Positions 26,359 to 35,137 of a stretch of DNA of 64,000 nucleotides are shown piece by piece (positions within the stretch are counted from its first letter, which is position 1; every line of letters starts with the position of its first letter). The position numbers were made by a program, and so were the translations under genes. The notes under the pieces are model-generated. The model worked only from the letters and a program-made list of their open reading frames with translations, searched no databases and was not told the DNA's origin. Origin of the DNA: SIBU01 sp964430335. Lineage in GTDB: Bacteria > Patescibacteriota > Minisyncoccia > Phycocordibacterales > SIBU01. The DNA lies in assembly GCA_964430335.1 (NCBI GenBank), contig CAYSEN010000002.1:15598-79597 (forward strand), read 5' to 3'.

Positions 26359-27390
26359 ATGAACCCCAAGATTTCCGTCATCATGCCAGCGTACAACGCC
26401 GGCAAATATATTAAGGACGCCATAGACAGTGTGGTCAATCAATCATTTAAAGATTGGGAACTTTTAGTTGTAAACGACGCTTCAAAAGACAATACACTGG
26501 AAATCATAAAATCATTCACTGACCCGAGAATCAAATTAACTAATAATGAAATAAATCTCGGATCAATCCTTTCGAGGAACTTGGCCTTCGAAAAATCCAA
26601 AGGTGAATATATCGCAATACTAGACGCCGATGATACAGCGTTTCCAAACCGATTTTCTGAGCAAGTAAAATTTCTTGATAGCCATCCTGATTTTGGACTT
26701 GTTGCTTCCTGGACAAAAATCATTGACGAAAATGGTGTGCCGACTGGACAAATCGGCAAAGACAACACGAGACCAGAAGAAGCACCTATTAAACTTCTCT
26801 TCCATAATTTTCTAGCATTCTCTTCTGTCATGATGCGAAAAAAAGCCATGCCAGGAGTACCGTTCACCGTCGGGTCTGTACCGGTAGAAGACGTAGATCT
26901 TTATTGGAAAATGATTTACCAGTGGAAATTTTACACTCTTCCTAAAATTTTAATTTGCTATCGATCGCACGGCAAAGGTATTTCCAAAGTGCTCAACACT
27001 GAAAAGCAGAAAGTTATGGATAGTTTGATTCGTAATCAATTGAAGAAATTTGATCTCAATCCTTCAGAGGAAGAATTAAAAATTCACCGAAATAACTTTG
27101 GACACGGAGGTTCTGAACTAGAAAGTTTCCTTAGAGAACGAGAACTGTGGCTCCTCAAACTTTGCGAGAAAAATTCTGATAAAAAAATTCACCCGGAAAA
27201 CCTGTTTAACAGAGTGGTAGCAGAAAAGTGGTTTGATAGTTGCAACTCCAACACAAGGCTTGGTCTTAAAATATGGAAAATTTATAATTCTAGCCCTCTT
27301 TCTAGAAACTTAGGAGGGGTTAAATATACGCCAAAATTGATCAAATTTGGATTAAAATGCCTAATTTCTAAAGACAAAATTCGATCATAA
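26359..27390 (+). CDS. GT2 family glycosyltransferase
   Basis: GT-A fold: ISVIMPAYNAGKYIKDAIDS, LLVVNDASKDNTLEII, and the DxD-type metal site in AILDADDTAFPNRF. The acceptor-side LLFHNFLAFSSVMMRKKA and WKMIYQWKFYTLPKILICYR are typical of this capsule GT2 group. The 343-residue protein has no transmembrane segment. Donor and acceptor are unknown. It ends the transcription unit before a probable promoter at 27398. Confidence 0.88.
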   Translation: MNPKISVIMPAYNAGKYIKDAIDSVVNQSFKDWELLVVNDASKDNTLEIIKSFTDPRIKLTNNEINLGSILSRNLAFEKSKGEYIAILDADDTAFPNRFSEQVKFLDSHPDFGLVASWTKIIDENGVPTGQIGKDNTRPEEAPIKLLFHNFLAFSSVMMRKKAMPGVPFTVGSVPVEDVDLYWKMIYQWKFYTLPKILICYRSHGKGISKVLNTEKQKVMDSLIRNQLKKFDLNPSEEELKIHRNNFGHGGSELESFLRERELWLLKLCEKNSDKKIHPENLFNRVVAEKWFDSCNSNTRLGLKIWKIYNSSPLSRNLGGVKYTPKLIKFGLKCLISKDKIRS

Positions 27391-27397
27391 AAATCGG

Positions 27398-27447
27398 TTG
27401 CCTTTGGTCATTATATAAGCTAAAGTATAGGCCTATTTACTTATAAA
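27398..27447 (+). promoter_or_regulatory. Probable promoter before the C-methyltransferase gene
   Basis: TTGCCT (27398-27403), 17 nt, TAAAGT (27421-27426). A TATAAA at 27442-27447 lies 5 nt from the ATG at 27453 and could act as an alternative leaderless-type -10. The 62-nt gap here is larger than most within the operon. Confidence 0.4.
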
Positions 27448-27452
27448 AAAAC

Positions 27453-28646
27453 ATGAAGTGCCTAATCTGCAAAGAAGACAAATCCTCGGAATTTTTAAAT
27501 CTAGGTAAACAACCTTTAGCAAACAAATATCCAGAAAATTCGGAAAAGTTTAAAACTGAAGATTTCTTCCCTCTCTCAGTATTTTTTTGTTCAAACTGTA
27601 AAAATGTTCAACTCGGTACTCTAGTATCAAGAGAAAGAATGTTTGAGGATTATTACTATCTATCTTCGGTAAATCCCGGACTGGTTAGACACTTCGAAAA
27701 ATTAGCGAAGAAACTATCGAAGGCAAAATTCGTCGTTGATATTGGTTCAAATGATGGAATTTTATTAAGACCACTCATAAAAGATTTGGGGGTAAAAGCC
27801 ATTGGTGTTGACCCATCAATCAACGTAGGCAAAATTGCAAATGATCAAGGATTAACGACCATAGTTTCTTTCTTTAATGAAAAATCTGCAAATGAAATCG
27901 TCGACAAGCACGGCAGACCTGACGTTGTGGTAGCCAGCAGTATTTTCACTCACCTAGAAAATCCTCACCAGTTTATTGAGGACGTTAAAAAACTGATGGC
28001 GCCAGACGGTAAATTTATTATCGAAGTCGAATATATTGGCAACATTCTATCTAAGGTGCAATTTGAAAGATTTTATCTTGATAGAATTTTCTACTATTCC
28101 CTATCGTCTCTTAAAAATCTTTTCGAAGCTCATGGAATGTACATTTCTGATACAGAGAAAATCGAACCTCACGGTGGCTCAATTCGTGTAACAACCCGCA
28201 TAAACGGAGTAGGTAAAGGTTCCTCAGCTCGAACAAAAAAACTCCTAAAAGAAGAATCAGTAAAATTTACCGAAAAGAACTTGAAGAAATTTACTGCAAA
28301 AGTGGAAAGTTATATAAAAGCTTTTGAGAAAAAATTAAGAGAATATAAGAAAAAAGGTCTAAAGGTGGCCGGATACGGTGCTCCTGCGAGAGTCGCTACA
28401 ATCACCAATTTCGGTAAAATTGGCCCAGATTTAATCGAATTCATAGTTGACGACAGCCCTCTTAAACAGAATCGATTTAGCCCAGGGATGCATATTCCAA
28501 TAGTTCCTAATACTCACCTTTTAAAGAACAAACCGGATGTATTGGTAGTATTTGCATACGAATATTTCAAAGACATTAAAAAGAAGACAAAACAAACAGG
28601 AAAGTATCGATATTTAATAGCCATTCCGCCTAAAGAAGTAAAATAA
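27453..28646 (+). CDS. Sugar C-methyltransferase-like protein (Methyltransf_13/11/14 architecture)
   Basis: The 397-residue protein starts with a zinc-binding domain (CLICKE, LNLGKQPLANKYP, FCSNCKNVQLG). A class I SAM domain follows (VVDIGSNDGILLRPL, FTHLENPHQF). The C-terminal domain carries VAGYGAPARVATITNFGKIG. This order is that of TylCIII/NovU-type 3-C-methyltransferases acting on NDP-keto-deoxysugars, and of related N- or O-methyltransferases. It neighbours nucleotide-sugar dehydratase and oxidoreductase genes, consistent with branched-sugar synthesis. Confidence 0.85.
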   Translation: MKCLICKEDKSSEFLNLGKQPLANKYPENSEKFKTEDFFPLSVFFCSNCKNVQLGTLVSRERMFEDYYYLSSVNPGLVRHFEKLAKKLSKAKFVVDIGSNDGILLRPLIKDLGVKAIGVDPSINVGKIANDQGLTTIVSFFNEKSANEIVDKHGRPDVVVASSIFTHLENPHQFIEDVKKLMAPDGKFIIEVEYIGNILSKVQFERFYLDRIFYYSLSSLKNLFEAHGMYISDTEKIEPHGGSIRVTTRINGVGKGSSARTKKLLKEESVKFTEKNLKKFTAKVESYIKAFEKKLREYKKKGLKVAGYGAPARVATITNFGKIGPDLIEFIVDDSPLKQNRFSPGMHIPIVPNTHLLKNKPDVLVVFAYEYFKDIKKKTKQTGKYRYLIAIPPKEVK

Positions 28647-28650
28647 AACC

Positions 28651-29874
28651 ATGTCCAAAAAAATCATAGAGGAAGACATCGCAAGAATAGCAAAAGGTTT
28701 GGGAACAGATGCCAAAAAATTTGAGGGCAAAACTATTTTCATTTCTGGAGGAGGAGGTTTTTTGGGGAAATATTTGATTGGCACACTTTGCTATTTAAAT
28801 GACAATGTTCTCAAAACTCCTTGCCGAATTATTTCAGTAGACAACTTTATTACCGGACGACCTCATCCACATTTTAATTACAAAGGTAGACCAGACATTT
28901 TGGAAGTTTGGGGAGATATTACCCAACCTCTTCCTGTTCGTGAACCACTTCATTACATTGTCCACGCTGCTGGACTAGCTTCTCCTGTCTATTACAAAAA
29001 ATACCCACTTGAGACCATCGATAGCGCCGTAACGGGAGTTAGACATCTTTTGGAATTAGCAAAGAAAAACAAAGAAACAGTAGAGGGTTTCCTATTCTTC
29101 AGTTCAAGTGAAATTTACGGTGATCCAGACGAAAAGGCAGTGCCTACACCAGAGACTTATCACGGATATGTCTCTTCAGTCGGTCCACGTGCTTGCTACG
29201 ACGAATCAAAGAGATTAGGAGAAACGATCACAACAATTTACAACGAACAGTTCGATGTACCGGGGAAAATTGTTCGACCATTCAACGTATTCGGACCAGG
29301 AATGGGACATAACGACAAGAGAGTTCTGCCGATGTTTGCTTACAAGGCGCTAAACAAAGAAACTATTCCGGTACACGGAGATGGTCACCAAACCAGGACT
29401 TTCTGTTACATTACCGACGCGGTGACAGGATTCCTAAAAGTTCTACTTATCGGCCAACCAGGACATGCGTACAACATTGGAAATGAAGACAATGAGATTT
29501 CAATGGCTGATCTTGCAAAAATGTTTGTCGACATTGAAGGTGGAGGAGCTTCATTTGAGCTAATTCCCTACCCAGAAAATTATCCTGCTGGTGAACCACA
29601 GAGAAGATGTCCTGACCTAAAAAAGGCAAAAGATCATCTAAAATATAATCCTGAAATGTCACTTCGAGAGGGATTAACACGATTTATCGAATGGTGCAGA
29701 AATGACGAAACTTATATAGATCAAAGCAAGAGAACAGCCACCAAGACTACTCCGGAAAATAAACCGGAGAGCAAAAAAGCTGTCATCTCCAATAAAAAAA
29801 TAAAAACGGCTAAAAAAGCTTCTCAAAAATCAAAAGCAAAGCCTAAAGCAAAATCACGTCGCGGTAAAAAATAA
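28651..29874 (+). CDS. UDP-glucuronate decarboxylase-like epimerase with a lysine/alanine-rich tail
   Basis: Residues ~27-350 are an extended SDR: ISGGGGFLGKYLIGTL, HAAGLASPVYYKKYP, SSSEIYGDPDE, catalytic YDESK and VRPFNVFGPGMGHNDKRVLP. SPVYYKKYP and the following IDSAVTGV strongly suggest the UXS group (UDP-GlcA to UDP-xylose) or a close relative. After residue ~355 the chain becomes low-complexity, rich in Lys, Ala, Pro and Ser, like a histone H1 tail. The tail is not part of known UXS enzymes and may bind polyanions or membrane. Confidence 0.8.
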   Translation: MSKKIIEEDIARIAKGLGTDAKKFEGKTIFISGGGGFLGKYLIGTLCYLNDNVLKTPCRIISVDNFITGRPHPHFNYKGRPDILEVWGDITQPLPVREPLHYIVHAAGLASPVYYKKYPLETIDSAVTGVRHLLELAKKNKETVEGFLFFSSSEIYGDPDEKAVPTPETYHGYVSSVGPRACYDESKRLGETITTIYNEQFDVPGKIVRPFNVFGPGMGHNDKRVLPMFAYKALNKETIPVHGDGHQTRTFCYITDAVTGFLKVLLIGQPGHAYNIGNEDNEISMADLAKMFVDIEGGGASFELIPYPENYPAGEPQRRCPDLKKAKDHLKYNPEMSLREGLTRFIEWCRNDETYIDQSKRTATKTTPENKPESKKAVISNKKIKTAKKASQKSKAKPKAKSRRGKK

Positions 29875-29882
29875 TTATAGTG

Positions 29883-30782
29883 ATGAAAAATATTGCAGTC
29901 ATAGGCGCTGGCAAATGGGGCAAAAATATAATCTCTACCCTAGAAAAAATGAACAGGGTTAATTTGAAGTACCTCTGCGCCAGAGATCAGATATCCCTAG
30001 CGCCATTTTCAAATGAATACACGAAGCTGACAGACTGGCATGTGCTTCTTTCAAAAAATGATTTGGATGCCGTAATAATCGCTACCCCGGCTTCTACTCA
30101 CACAAGTATGGCGATCTCATTTTTGGAAAAAAATATCGCTGTGTTTGTAGAGAAGCCGATGTCTCTAAGTATTGCTGAAGCAAAAAAACTTAAAAAGGCC
30201 TCTGAAAAAAGTAAGGCGGTGTTTATGGTTGGCTATCAATATGTTTTTAATCAAAATGTTGATTTTATTAAAAAGGAGATTTTGAATAAAAAAATCGAGG
30301 CCATTTCATTCATGAAAACCGAGCATATTAAAAGCCCGACAAGATCTGACATCGACATTTTTTGGGATGTTGCATCCCACCCACTTTCAATTTATCAACA
30401 TCTTTTTGGCCAGCCGAGGATAAAATCAGTGAAAGGTAAAATGAAGCCAGACTTCGTATCGGCGGAGGTTTCGTTTGAAAATGCTCCTAAATTAAAAATT
30501 AAAGCTGCCAACGAGGGTGAAAAGAAAATTCGACAAATTGCTTTTGAGACTAAAATACAAAAAATTTTAATAGATGAGACTCTTGATGAGAAAAAATTAT
30601 CGATTAGCAAGAATGGTAAGACAAATCATCCAAAAATTGTTCAAATAGAACCGCTACTAAGTGAGCTCAATCATTTTGTAGAATGCCTAGAAAAAAACCA
30701 TCCACCTGTAACAAATATCAATTTTGGATTTCAGGTAACTGAGTGGATGGAAACTATCTGCAAGGCGCTAAAAAATAAATAG
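29883..30782 (+). CDS. Gfo/Idh/MocA-family oxidoreductase
   Basis: NIAVIGAGKWGKNIISTLEK is the N-terminal NAD(P)-binding motif. ATPASTHTSMAISFLEKNIA and the following VFVEKPMSL carry the conserved EKP catalytic lysine. About 299 residues, slightly short for the family. Such enzymes oxidise or reduce keto groups of NDP-sugars. The start is taken as ATG 29883, with an overlapping GTG at 29880. It is last in the operon. Confidence 0.85.
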   Translation: MKNIAVIGAGKWGKNIISTLEKMNRVNLKYLCARDQISLAPFSNEYTKLTDWHVLLSKNDLDAVIIATPASTHTSMAISFLEKNIAVFVEKPMSLSIAEAKKLKKASEKSKAVFMVGYQYVFNQNVDFIKKEILNKKIEAISFMKTEHIKSPTRSDIDIFWDVASHPLSIYQHLFGQPRIKSVKGKMKPDFVSAEVSFENAPKLKIKAANEGEKKIRQIAFETKIQKILIDETLDEKKLSISKNGKTNHPKIVQIEPLLSELNHFVECLEKNHPPVTNINFGFQVTEWMETICKALKNK

Positions 30783-30814
30783 AAAAAGGTCCGGCAAGCA
30801 AAGCCTGCCGGACC
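30783..30814 (-). terminator. Terminator of the first DUF218-like gene
   Basis: GGTCCGGCA and TGCCGGACC (30788-30796 and 30806-30814) pair, and the stem extends after one mismatch to an AAA loop. TTTTT follows on the minus strand. The apex AAGCAAAGCCT resembles that at 1963. Confidence 0.8.
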
Positions 30815-30820
30815 AACGAA

Positions 30821-31501
30821 TCAATTCCCCCTTCGATCGAGGTAACCCAGACACGTTCGAAATTGGACCAAAGGAAACGGCTTTGAACTCGCCGGATCTT
30901 GATATTTAAGGATCCTATCGAGTTCGGTACCAATGAGGCCAGCGCGGGTCTCACGCAGAGTGCCTTGAGAATGAGCAACCTCCTCTCCCCACGGAAGGGT
31001 AGCCCCTACAGCGCAATAAACCTTGATATTGGGCGCCCCTTCGTACCTACTGTTCGCAATAGCCGTAATGACCGACATGAAGGCCCTCACCATGTGAAAT
31101 GGTGGGGCGACAATCACGAGATCGGGCCAACCCTCGCGCACAGCATAGTCCACCAAGGCAACCGCCTCGCTTAGGGTATTAAGCGGTTCGCTAAGAGGAA
31201 CGGTGCTAATTGCAGACAAAGGAAATCCGGCCCTAGAAGCGGCGGCCTCCCATGAACAATGCCCCGTGTAGCCCGCATTGGTGCCATCCAAATCGTTAAG
31301 AAGGAAAAGCCTGAACCGTCTCGGGTTACGAGAGTAAAGAGAGTGGGCAGTGTCAATCACAGACATACGGTTGTCGTTGGTCTGTGTAAAACCATACACG
31401 GGAATAATGCATGTATCCCCTCGGAAAAACCTCTCCGGCAAACGATCAGTCAAGGCCATCGTTGTGAGCTTGAAGAAATCCGGCAACTCCGAAGTTTCCA
31501 T
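30821..31501 (-). CDS. DUF218 (YdcF/SanA/ElyC)-like protein, first copy
   Basis: A 226-residue soluble protein without a signal or membrane anchor. PLNTLSEAVALVDYAVREGW, DLVIVAPPFHMVRAFMSVIT and the later WGEEVAHSQGTLRETRAGLI resemble the DUF218 fold, where the conserved E-A and H...R residues form the putative active site. DUF218 proteins affect envelope polysaccharide in enterobacteria, but the reaction is unknown. It is a monocistronic minus-strand orphan with visibly higher G+C than its neighbours and its own terminator. A second, divergent homologue lies at 44389. Confidence 0.6.
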   Translation of the reverse strand: METSELPDFFKLTTMALTDRLPERFFRGDTCIIPVYGFTQTNDNRMSVIDTAHSLYSRNPRRFRLFLLNDLDGTNAGYTGHCSWEAAASRAGFPLSAISTVPLSEPLNTLSEAVALVDYAVREGWPDLVIVAPPFHMVRAFMSVITAIANSRYEGAPNIKVYCAVGATLPWGEEVAHSQGTLRETRAGLIGTELDRILKYQDPASSKPFPLVQFRTCLGYLDRRGN

Positions 31502-31521
31502 ATTTGTATGTTATTTGTATG
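31500..31521. repeat. Tandem 11-bp repeat upstream of the DUF218-like gene
   Basis: ATATTTGTATG is followed directly by TTATTTGTATG, adjacent to the start codon at 31501. It places a weak -10 (TAACAT) 6 nt before the ATG on the minus strand. Confidence 0.4.
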
Positions 31522-31531
31522 TAAAGACCGA

Positions 31532-31741
31532 GTTTTTCAAACGAAAACCAGCTACACACGTAGCAGGTTTATCTATCCAAACTATANNNNNNNNNNNNNN
31601 NNNNNNNNNNNNNNNNNNNNNNNNNNNNNNNNNNNNNNNNNNNNNNNNNNNNNNNNNNNNNNNNNNNNNNNNNNNNNNNNNNNNNNGTTTTTCAAACGAA
31701 AACCAGCTACACACGTAGCAGGTTTATCTATCCAAACTATA
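31532..31741. other. 100-N scaffold gap flanked by identical 55-mers
   Basis: 31532-31586 and 31687-31741 are identical 55-base sequences on either side of exactly 100 N (31587-31686). This is the signature of two contigs overlapping by one assembler k-mer and joined with a default gap. The true sequence probably holds one copy and no gap. Confidence 0.85.
31701..31724 (-). terminator. Probable terminator of the downstream GT4 operon
   Basis: AACC-A-GCTAC and GTAGC-A-GGTT pair around ACAC, followed on the minus strand by TTCGTTTG. The U-run is weak. The copy at 31546-31569 is the same sequence duplicated by the scaffold join. Confidence 0.45.
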
Positions 31742-31749
31742 CTTATTTT

Positions 31750-32925
31750 TTACAAATTGTCAACTGAGATAAATTTTATTATTCTCTCGGCTCTTTTTGT
31801 CCAAGTATGGCTTTGTACTTTCTCAAAAGCCTTTTGAGCAACCTTCATGCTTAGTTCTCCATCATTTAAAATCTTCAAAATACCCTTTTCGAGATCTTCA
31901 TTACTGTCAGGTCTCACAAACATTGCCGATTCATCATCCAAAATTTCTCTGATCGCAGGAAGGTCGGACGTGACGATTGGTTGACCTGAGGCCATGTACT
32001 CAAACATTTTCATTGGCGACATAAAGCCGGAATAGTACTCAGTGTTTGGGTAATTCATCACCAAAACATCTGACGCTCTCATATACTTCCCTACTTCTTT
32101 TTGTGAGACAAAAGAAACAAGCTTGTAATATTCGCTAGGCACTAAAGCACGAGACAAAGTTGTAGCTAACTCGATTTTTTCCTCTGAACCTAACCCGACA
32201 ATAAGAAGTTTTAAATCTTGTCTTTTTAAAATCATATTTCCAAAAACCCGGACCAAATCATCTACCCCCTTGTCCATGCCCATAGTTTTGTATTTTCCAA
32301 TATAAGCGATTATTTTTGGTGAATCAGGTAGATCCAACTCACGCCTGAGATCATACTTACTCTCAGAACCAGAAAACACCGACAAATCGACGCCGTTGGG
32401 TGCTACCAAAACATCCTCACTTTTAAAACCAGCCTTAACAAACTCTGATTTAATAATTGAATTTACAACCACCAGTTTTTCCGATCTTCTTATTAAAGGC
32501 AATAAAAATTTTCGATACTGACCGATTCCAATATGAGTTTCAAAAACCACTTTGTATCCTAAGAAGGTTAACAATGGCCCCAAATTATCCATTGTGTATA
32601 TGATTCGATTTCGGGAGCGGAGCAAGAAGTAAATCAGTACTAGAAAGTAAAAATGGGCGTATTGCAAAAAAAATGCTAATTTTCCTAAAAATTTTCCGAA
32701 AATTATAAAATCAAAACTCCAAATTTTTTTTACAGAAAATGTTTTTTTAACATCATAATATTTGAGTGGATCCTGTCGGACCTCCTTAAACCTTTGAGGT
32801 ACAACAAGCTCTACATTTGCCCCATTATTCGCAAATGATTCACAAAGTCGCGCCAAATAAGTACTGTGGGCCGCGGTGCTTGGGAAACGACAATTGCACA
32901 ACACTGTAATATTCAAATTTTTCAT
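31750..32925 (-). CDS. GT4 glycosyltransferase
   Basis: A 391-residue GT-B enzyme. N-terminal ITVLCNCRFPSTAAHSTYLA; donor-binding half VLVAPNGVDLSVFSG, IAYIGKYKTMGMDKGVDDLV, and MKMFEYMASGQPIVTSDLPA with the E(x7)E-type glutamate. The domain order is standard. It is last in a three-gene minus operon, with a 4-nt ATGA overlap to the preceding gene. Confidence 0.88.
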   Translation of the reverse strand: MKNLNITVLCNCRFPSTAAHSTYLARLCESFANNGANVELVVPQRFKEVRQDPLKYYDVKKTFSVKKIWSFDFIIFGKFLGKLAFFLQYAHFYFLVLIYFLLRSRNRIIYTMDNLGPLLTFLGYKVVFETHIGIGQYRKFLLPLIRRSEKLVVVNSIIKSEFVKAGFKSEDVLVAPNGVDLSVFSGSESKYDLRRELDLPDSPKIIAYIGKYKTMGMDKGVDDLVRVFGNMILKRQDLKLLIVGLGSEEKIELATTLSRALVPSEYYKLVSFVSQKEVGKYMRASDVLVMNYPNTEYYSGFMSPMKMFEYMASGQPIVTSDLPAIREILDDESAMFVRPDSNEDLEKGILKILNDGELSMKVAQKAFEKVQSHTWTKRAERIIKFISVDNL

Positions 32926-33962
32926 TTATTTTTAAGTAGTTTAGCAAAATCCTCGGCGAATCTTTTTGTTGTAAAAAGTTTTTTGGCCAAGTCCCCATTT
33001 GTTCTTCCCATCTTTTCTGCCAATTCAGGGTTCTGCCAAAGTTTTAATATTGCTTCTTTTAAAGCCATAGGGTTTTCTGGAGGAACAAGGATTCCATTTT
33101 CTCCATCCTTAAAGTAGTCAGATAAAGTGCTTCTATCAGTCGTTATAATAGCCTTTCCAAGCATCATCGATTCAAGCAAAACGTATTGACCTGAACAATC
33201 AGACCCTACCATTTTTTCTTCCGGAATAGTTGGGATTACCACAAATTCTGCATTTTTCATTAACCCCGCCAAGACTTTTGGTTTGAAATAGTCGACTTTT
33301 ACATTGGGAGGAAAGTTTTCAATGCCAGGAAAATTTCTTGGGAGTGCGCCGATGGTCAGAGGAATCTCGGTTCCATTCAAGGCCTCGATCAGAACCTTGT
33401 AATCTCTGCCGACATCTCTACCGGCTGAAATTATGTATCTTTTATTTTCATTTAAAACAGGTTCAATGCTATTGTAAAAATTTTCATCAATTCCGTAGGG
33501 CAAAAAATGTAGTTTATTTTTATCAAAACCTTCGCTAAGCAAAAAATCTTTCTGAGCCGTCGAAGGACAAATTATTCCATCAGCGGAAAAAATTGTTTTT
33601 CTAATAAACCAGCTCTTAAGACCTGTTCTGTTTCTTTTTATTAGATTGGAAAGATAGGTGTTGTAAATAAACCATCTGGGTTTTTTCATTCTTAAAACAA
33701 ATTTCACCAAAAATAGTGTCAGAAGTCCTGAACCAGAAAAAACTATATCGTATTTTCCGATACCGAATATGACCGGTAACTGCGTAAGATTAAATGAAAT
33801 TTTTCTTAAAAACTCGGTTGTCTTTGTCTCGTAGAAACTGGCTTCAACTCCAAATTTAGACAAATGGTTAAGACCCACCAATGCGGTGTCGGGCTGATCT
33901 CCTTTTTGAAACTCTTCATACAGTTTCTTCCGAGAACCGGCGTAAAGATACAAAACTTTCAT
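32922..33962 (-). CDS. GT4-type glycosyltransferase
   Basis: A 346-residue GT-B protein: MKVLYLYAGSRKKLYEEF at the start, GIICPSTAQKDFLLSEGFDK, LPYGIDENFY, and the donor site VLLESMMLGKAIITTDRST followed by GENGILVPPENP. No membrane segment. It overlaps the next gene by 4 nt, so the two transferases are probably translationally coupled and act in sequence. Confidence 0.87.
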   Translation of the reverse strand: MKVLYLYAGSRKKLYEEFQKGDQPDTALVGLNHLSKFGVEASFYETKTTEFLRKISFNLTQLPVIFGIGKYDIVFSGSGLLTLFLVKFVLRMKKPRWFIYNTYLSNLIKRNRTGLKSWFIRKTIFSADGIICPSTAQKDFLLSEGFDKNKLHFLPYGIDENFYNSIEPVLNENKRYIISAGRDVGRDYKVLIEALNGTEIPLTIGALPRNFPGIENFPPNVKVDYFKPKVLAGLMKNAEFVVIPTIPEEKMVGSDCSGQYVLLESMMLGKAIITTDRSTLSDYFKDGENGILVPPENPMALKEAILKLWQNPELAEKMGRTNGDLAKKLFTTKRFAEDFAKLLKNK

Positions 33963-33968
33963 ATATAG

Positions 33969-34994
33969 TTACATCAATTTTTTCTTCCAAGTGTCAGGAG
34001 TTTTTTCATTGATTATTTCCAACTCGAGATGATATTCGAATGGCTTTGGACCGCGCAATTTGATCCATTCAATATTTTCTTTCACTCCATCACGTAAGTT
34101 TGTAGTGGTTTTATAATCAAGTAATTTTCGAGCCTTATCTGCTTTACATCCGGCATGCTTTACCTCCTGTGGTCTTGAGGGAACATAAATAGGTTTCAAA
34201 TTGAAATGAAGTTGTTCCCCAATAATTTTCGCCAAGTCATTCACGGTTACAAATTCATCATCTGGACCGATATTTATAATCTGACCATTCAAATCTTTTT
34301 GAAAAGCTAATTTTTCTAATGCAGAAATTGCATCCGAAATATATGTAAAACTTCTCTTCTGCATTCCATCGCCGTAAATAATCGGCTGTTCGCCTCGGAG
34401 CATTCGGTTTATCATTATCGAAACAACATTTCGATACGGATCATCGTACTTCTGGCGTGGCCCAAAAATATTGTGAGGAACAGCAATCACATACTCAAAA
34501 CCATGCGCTTCAGCCATTGTCTCAATAAATAATTCGGCGGCATATTTTGCAACGCCGTATGGATCAACAGGTTTTGGTGGCATGCTCTCATCAAACATTC
34601 CGCCAATTCCACCCTGATTTCCATAACGCGCCATGCTTGAACAAAAAACTACTCGCTTCACACCATTTACAACCGCAGCAGTAACAACCGCAACAGTTGA
34701 GTTGTAAGTATGTTCAGTAATTAAATTAGGAGAAAAAACACTCAGGCCTTCGTGAGGAGCAGCAGCACAGTGGTACAAAATATCCACCCCTTTCAAAAGT
34801 TCCTTCATCTTTTCAAAATCTCTGGCATCTTCTTTGTAAAAAGTAATTCCTTCTGAGACGTTATCTCTGTAACCTCCTAAAAGATTATCACAACCAGAAA
34901 CCTCGTATCCAAGCTCATGCATACGGTCAGCCAAGTGACTTCCTAAGAATCCTGCGATTCCGGTAATAAAAATTTTCTCCTTTGTTTTAGTCAT
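33969..34994 (-). CDS. NAD-dependent nucleotide-sugar epimerase/dehydratase
   Basis: A 341-residue extended SDR: ITGIAGFLGSHLADRMHELG, HCAAAPHEG, SSMARYGN in the Ser position, the catalytic YGVAK and VPHNIFGPRQKYDDPYRNVV. It resembles UDP-glucose/GlcNAc 4-epimerases. It leads a minus operon with two GT4 genes and probably supplies one of their donors. A TTGAGGGAAAT stretch before the ATG looks like a Shine-Dalgarno but is isolated among genes without one. Confidence 0.85.
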   Translation of the reverse strand: MTKTKEKIFITGIAGFLGSHLADRMHELGYEVSGCDNLLGGYRDNVSEGITFYKEDARDFEKMKELLKGVDILYHCAAAPHEGLSVFSPNLITEHTYNSTVAVVTAAVVNGVKRVVFCSSMARYGNQGGIGGMFDESMPPKPVDPYGVAKYAAELFIETMAEAHGFEYVIAVPHNIFGPRQKYDDPYRNVVSIMINRMLRGEQPIIYGDGMQKRSFTYISDAISALEKLAFQKDLNGQIINIGPDDEFVTVNDLAKIIGEQLHFNLKPIYVPSRPQEVKHAGCKADKARKLLDYKTTTNLRDGVKENIEWIKLRGPKPFEYHLELEIINEKTPDTWKKKLM

Positions 34995-35006
34995 ATTTCC
35001 CTCAAT

Positions 35007-35015
35007 CTTATATCA
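35007..35015 (-). promoter_or_regulatory. Extended -10 promoter of the epimerase operon
   Basis: TGA-TATAAG on the minus strand, 12 nt upstream of the ATG at 34994, predicts a 5' leader of only about 5 nt. No good -35 is seen. Confidence 0.5.
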
Positions 35016-35137
35016 AATAAACCTAAAGAACAACCCGAAAATCTACTGCTATGTAAACCAGAACTAGACCCCTTATACAACAAAAGACCGTGGTAAATTG
35101 TTATCAAATACAGTAATCTAATAGCTAACAAACCTAC

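Noticed and set aside
34994..35005. TTGAGGGAAAT before an ATG as a Shine-Dalgarno site
   Set aside because: It is the only such motif among some fifty starts, the 16S tail has no complementary CCUCC, and it lies within about 12 nt of the -10, so chance is more likely.
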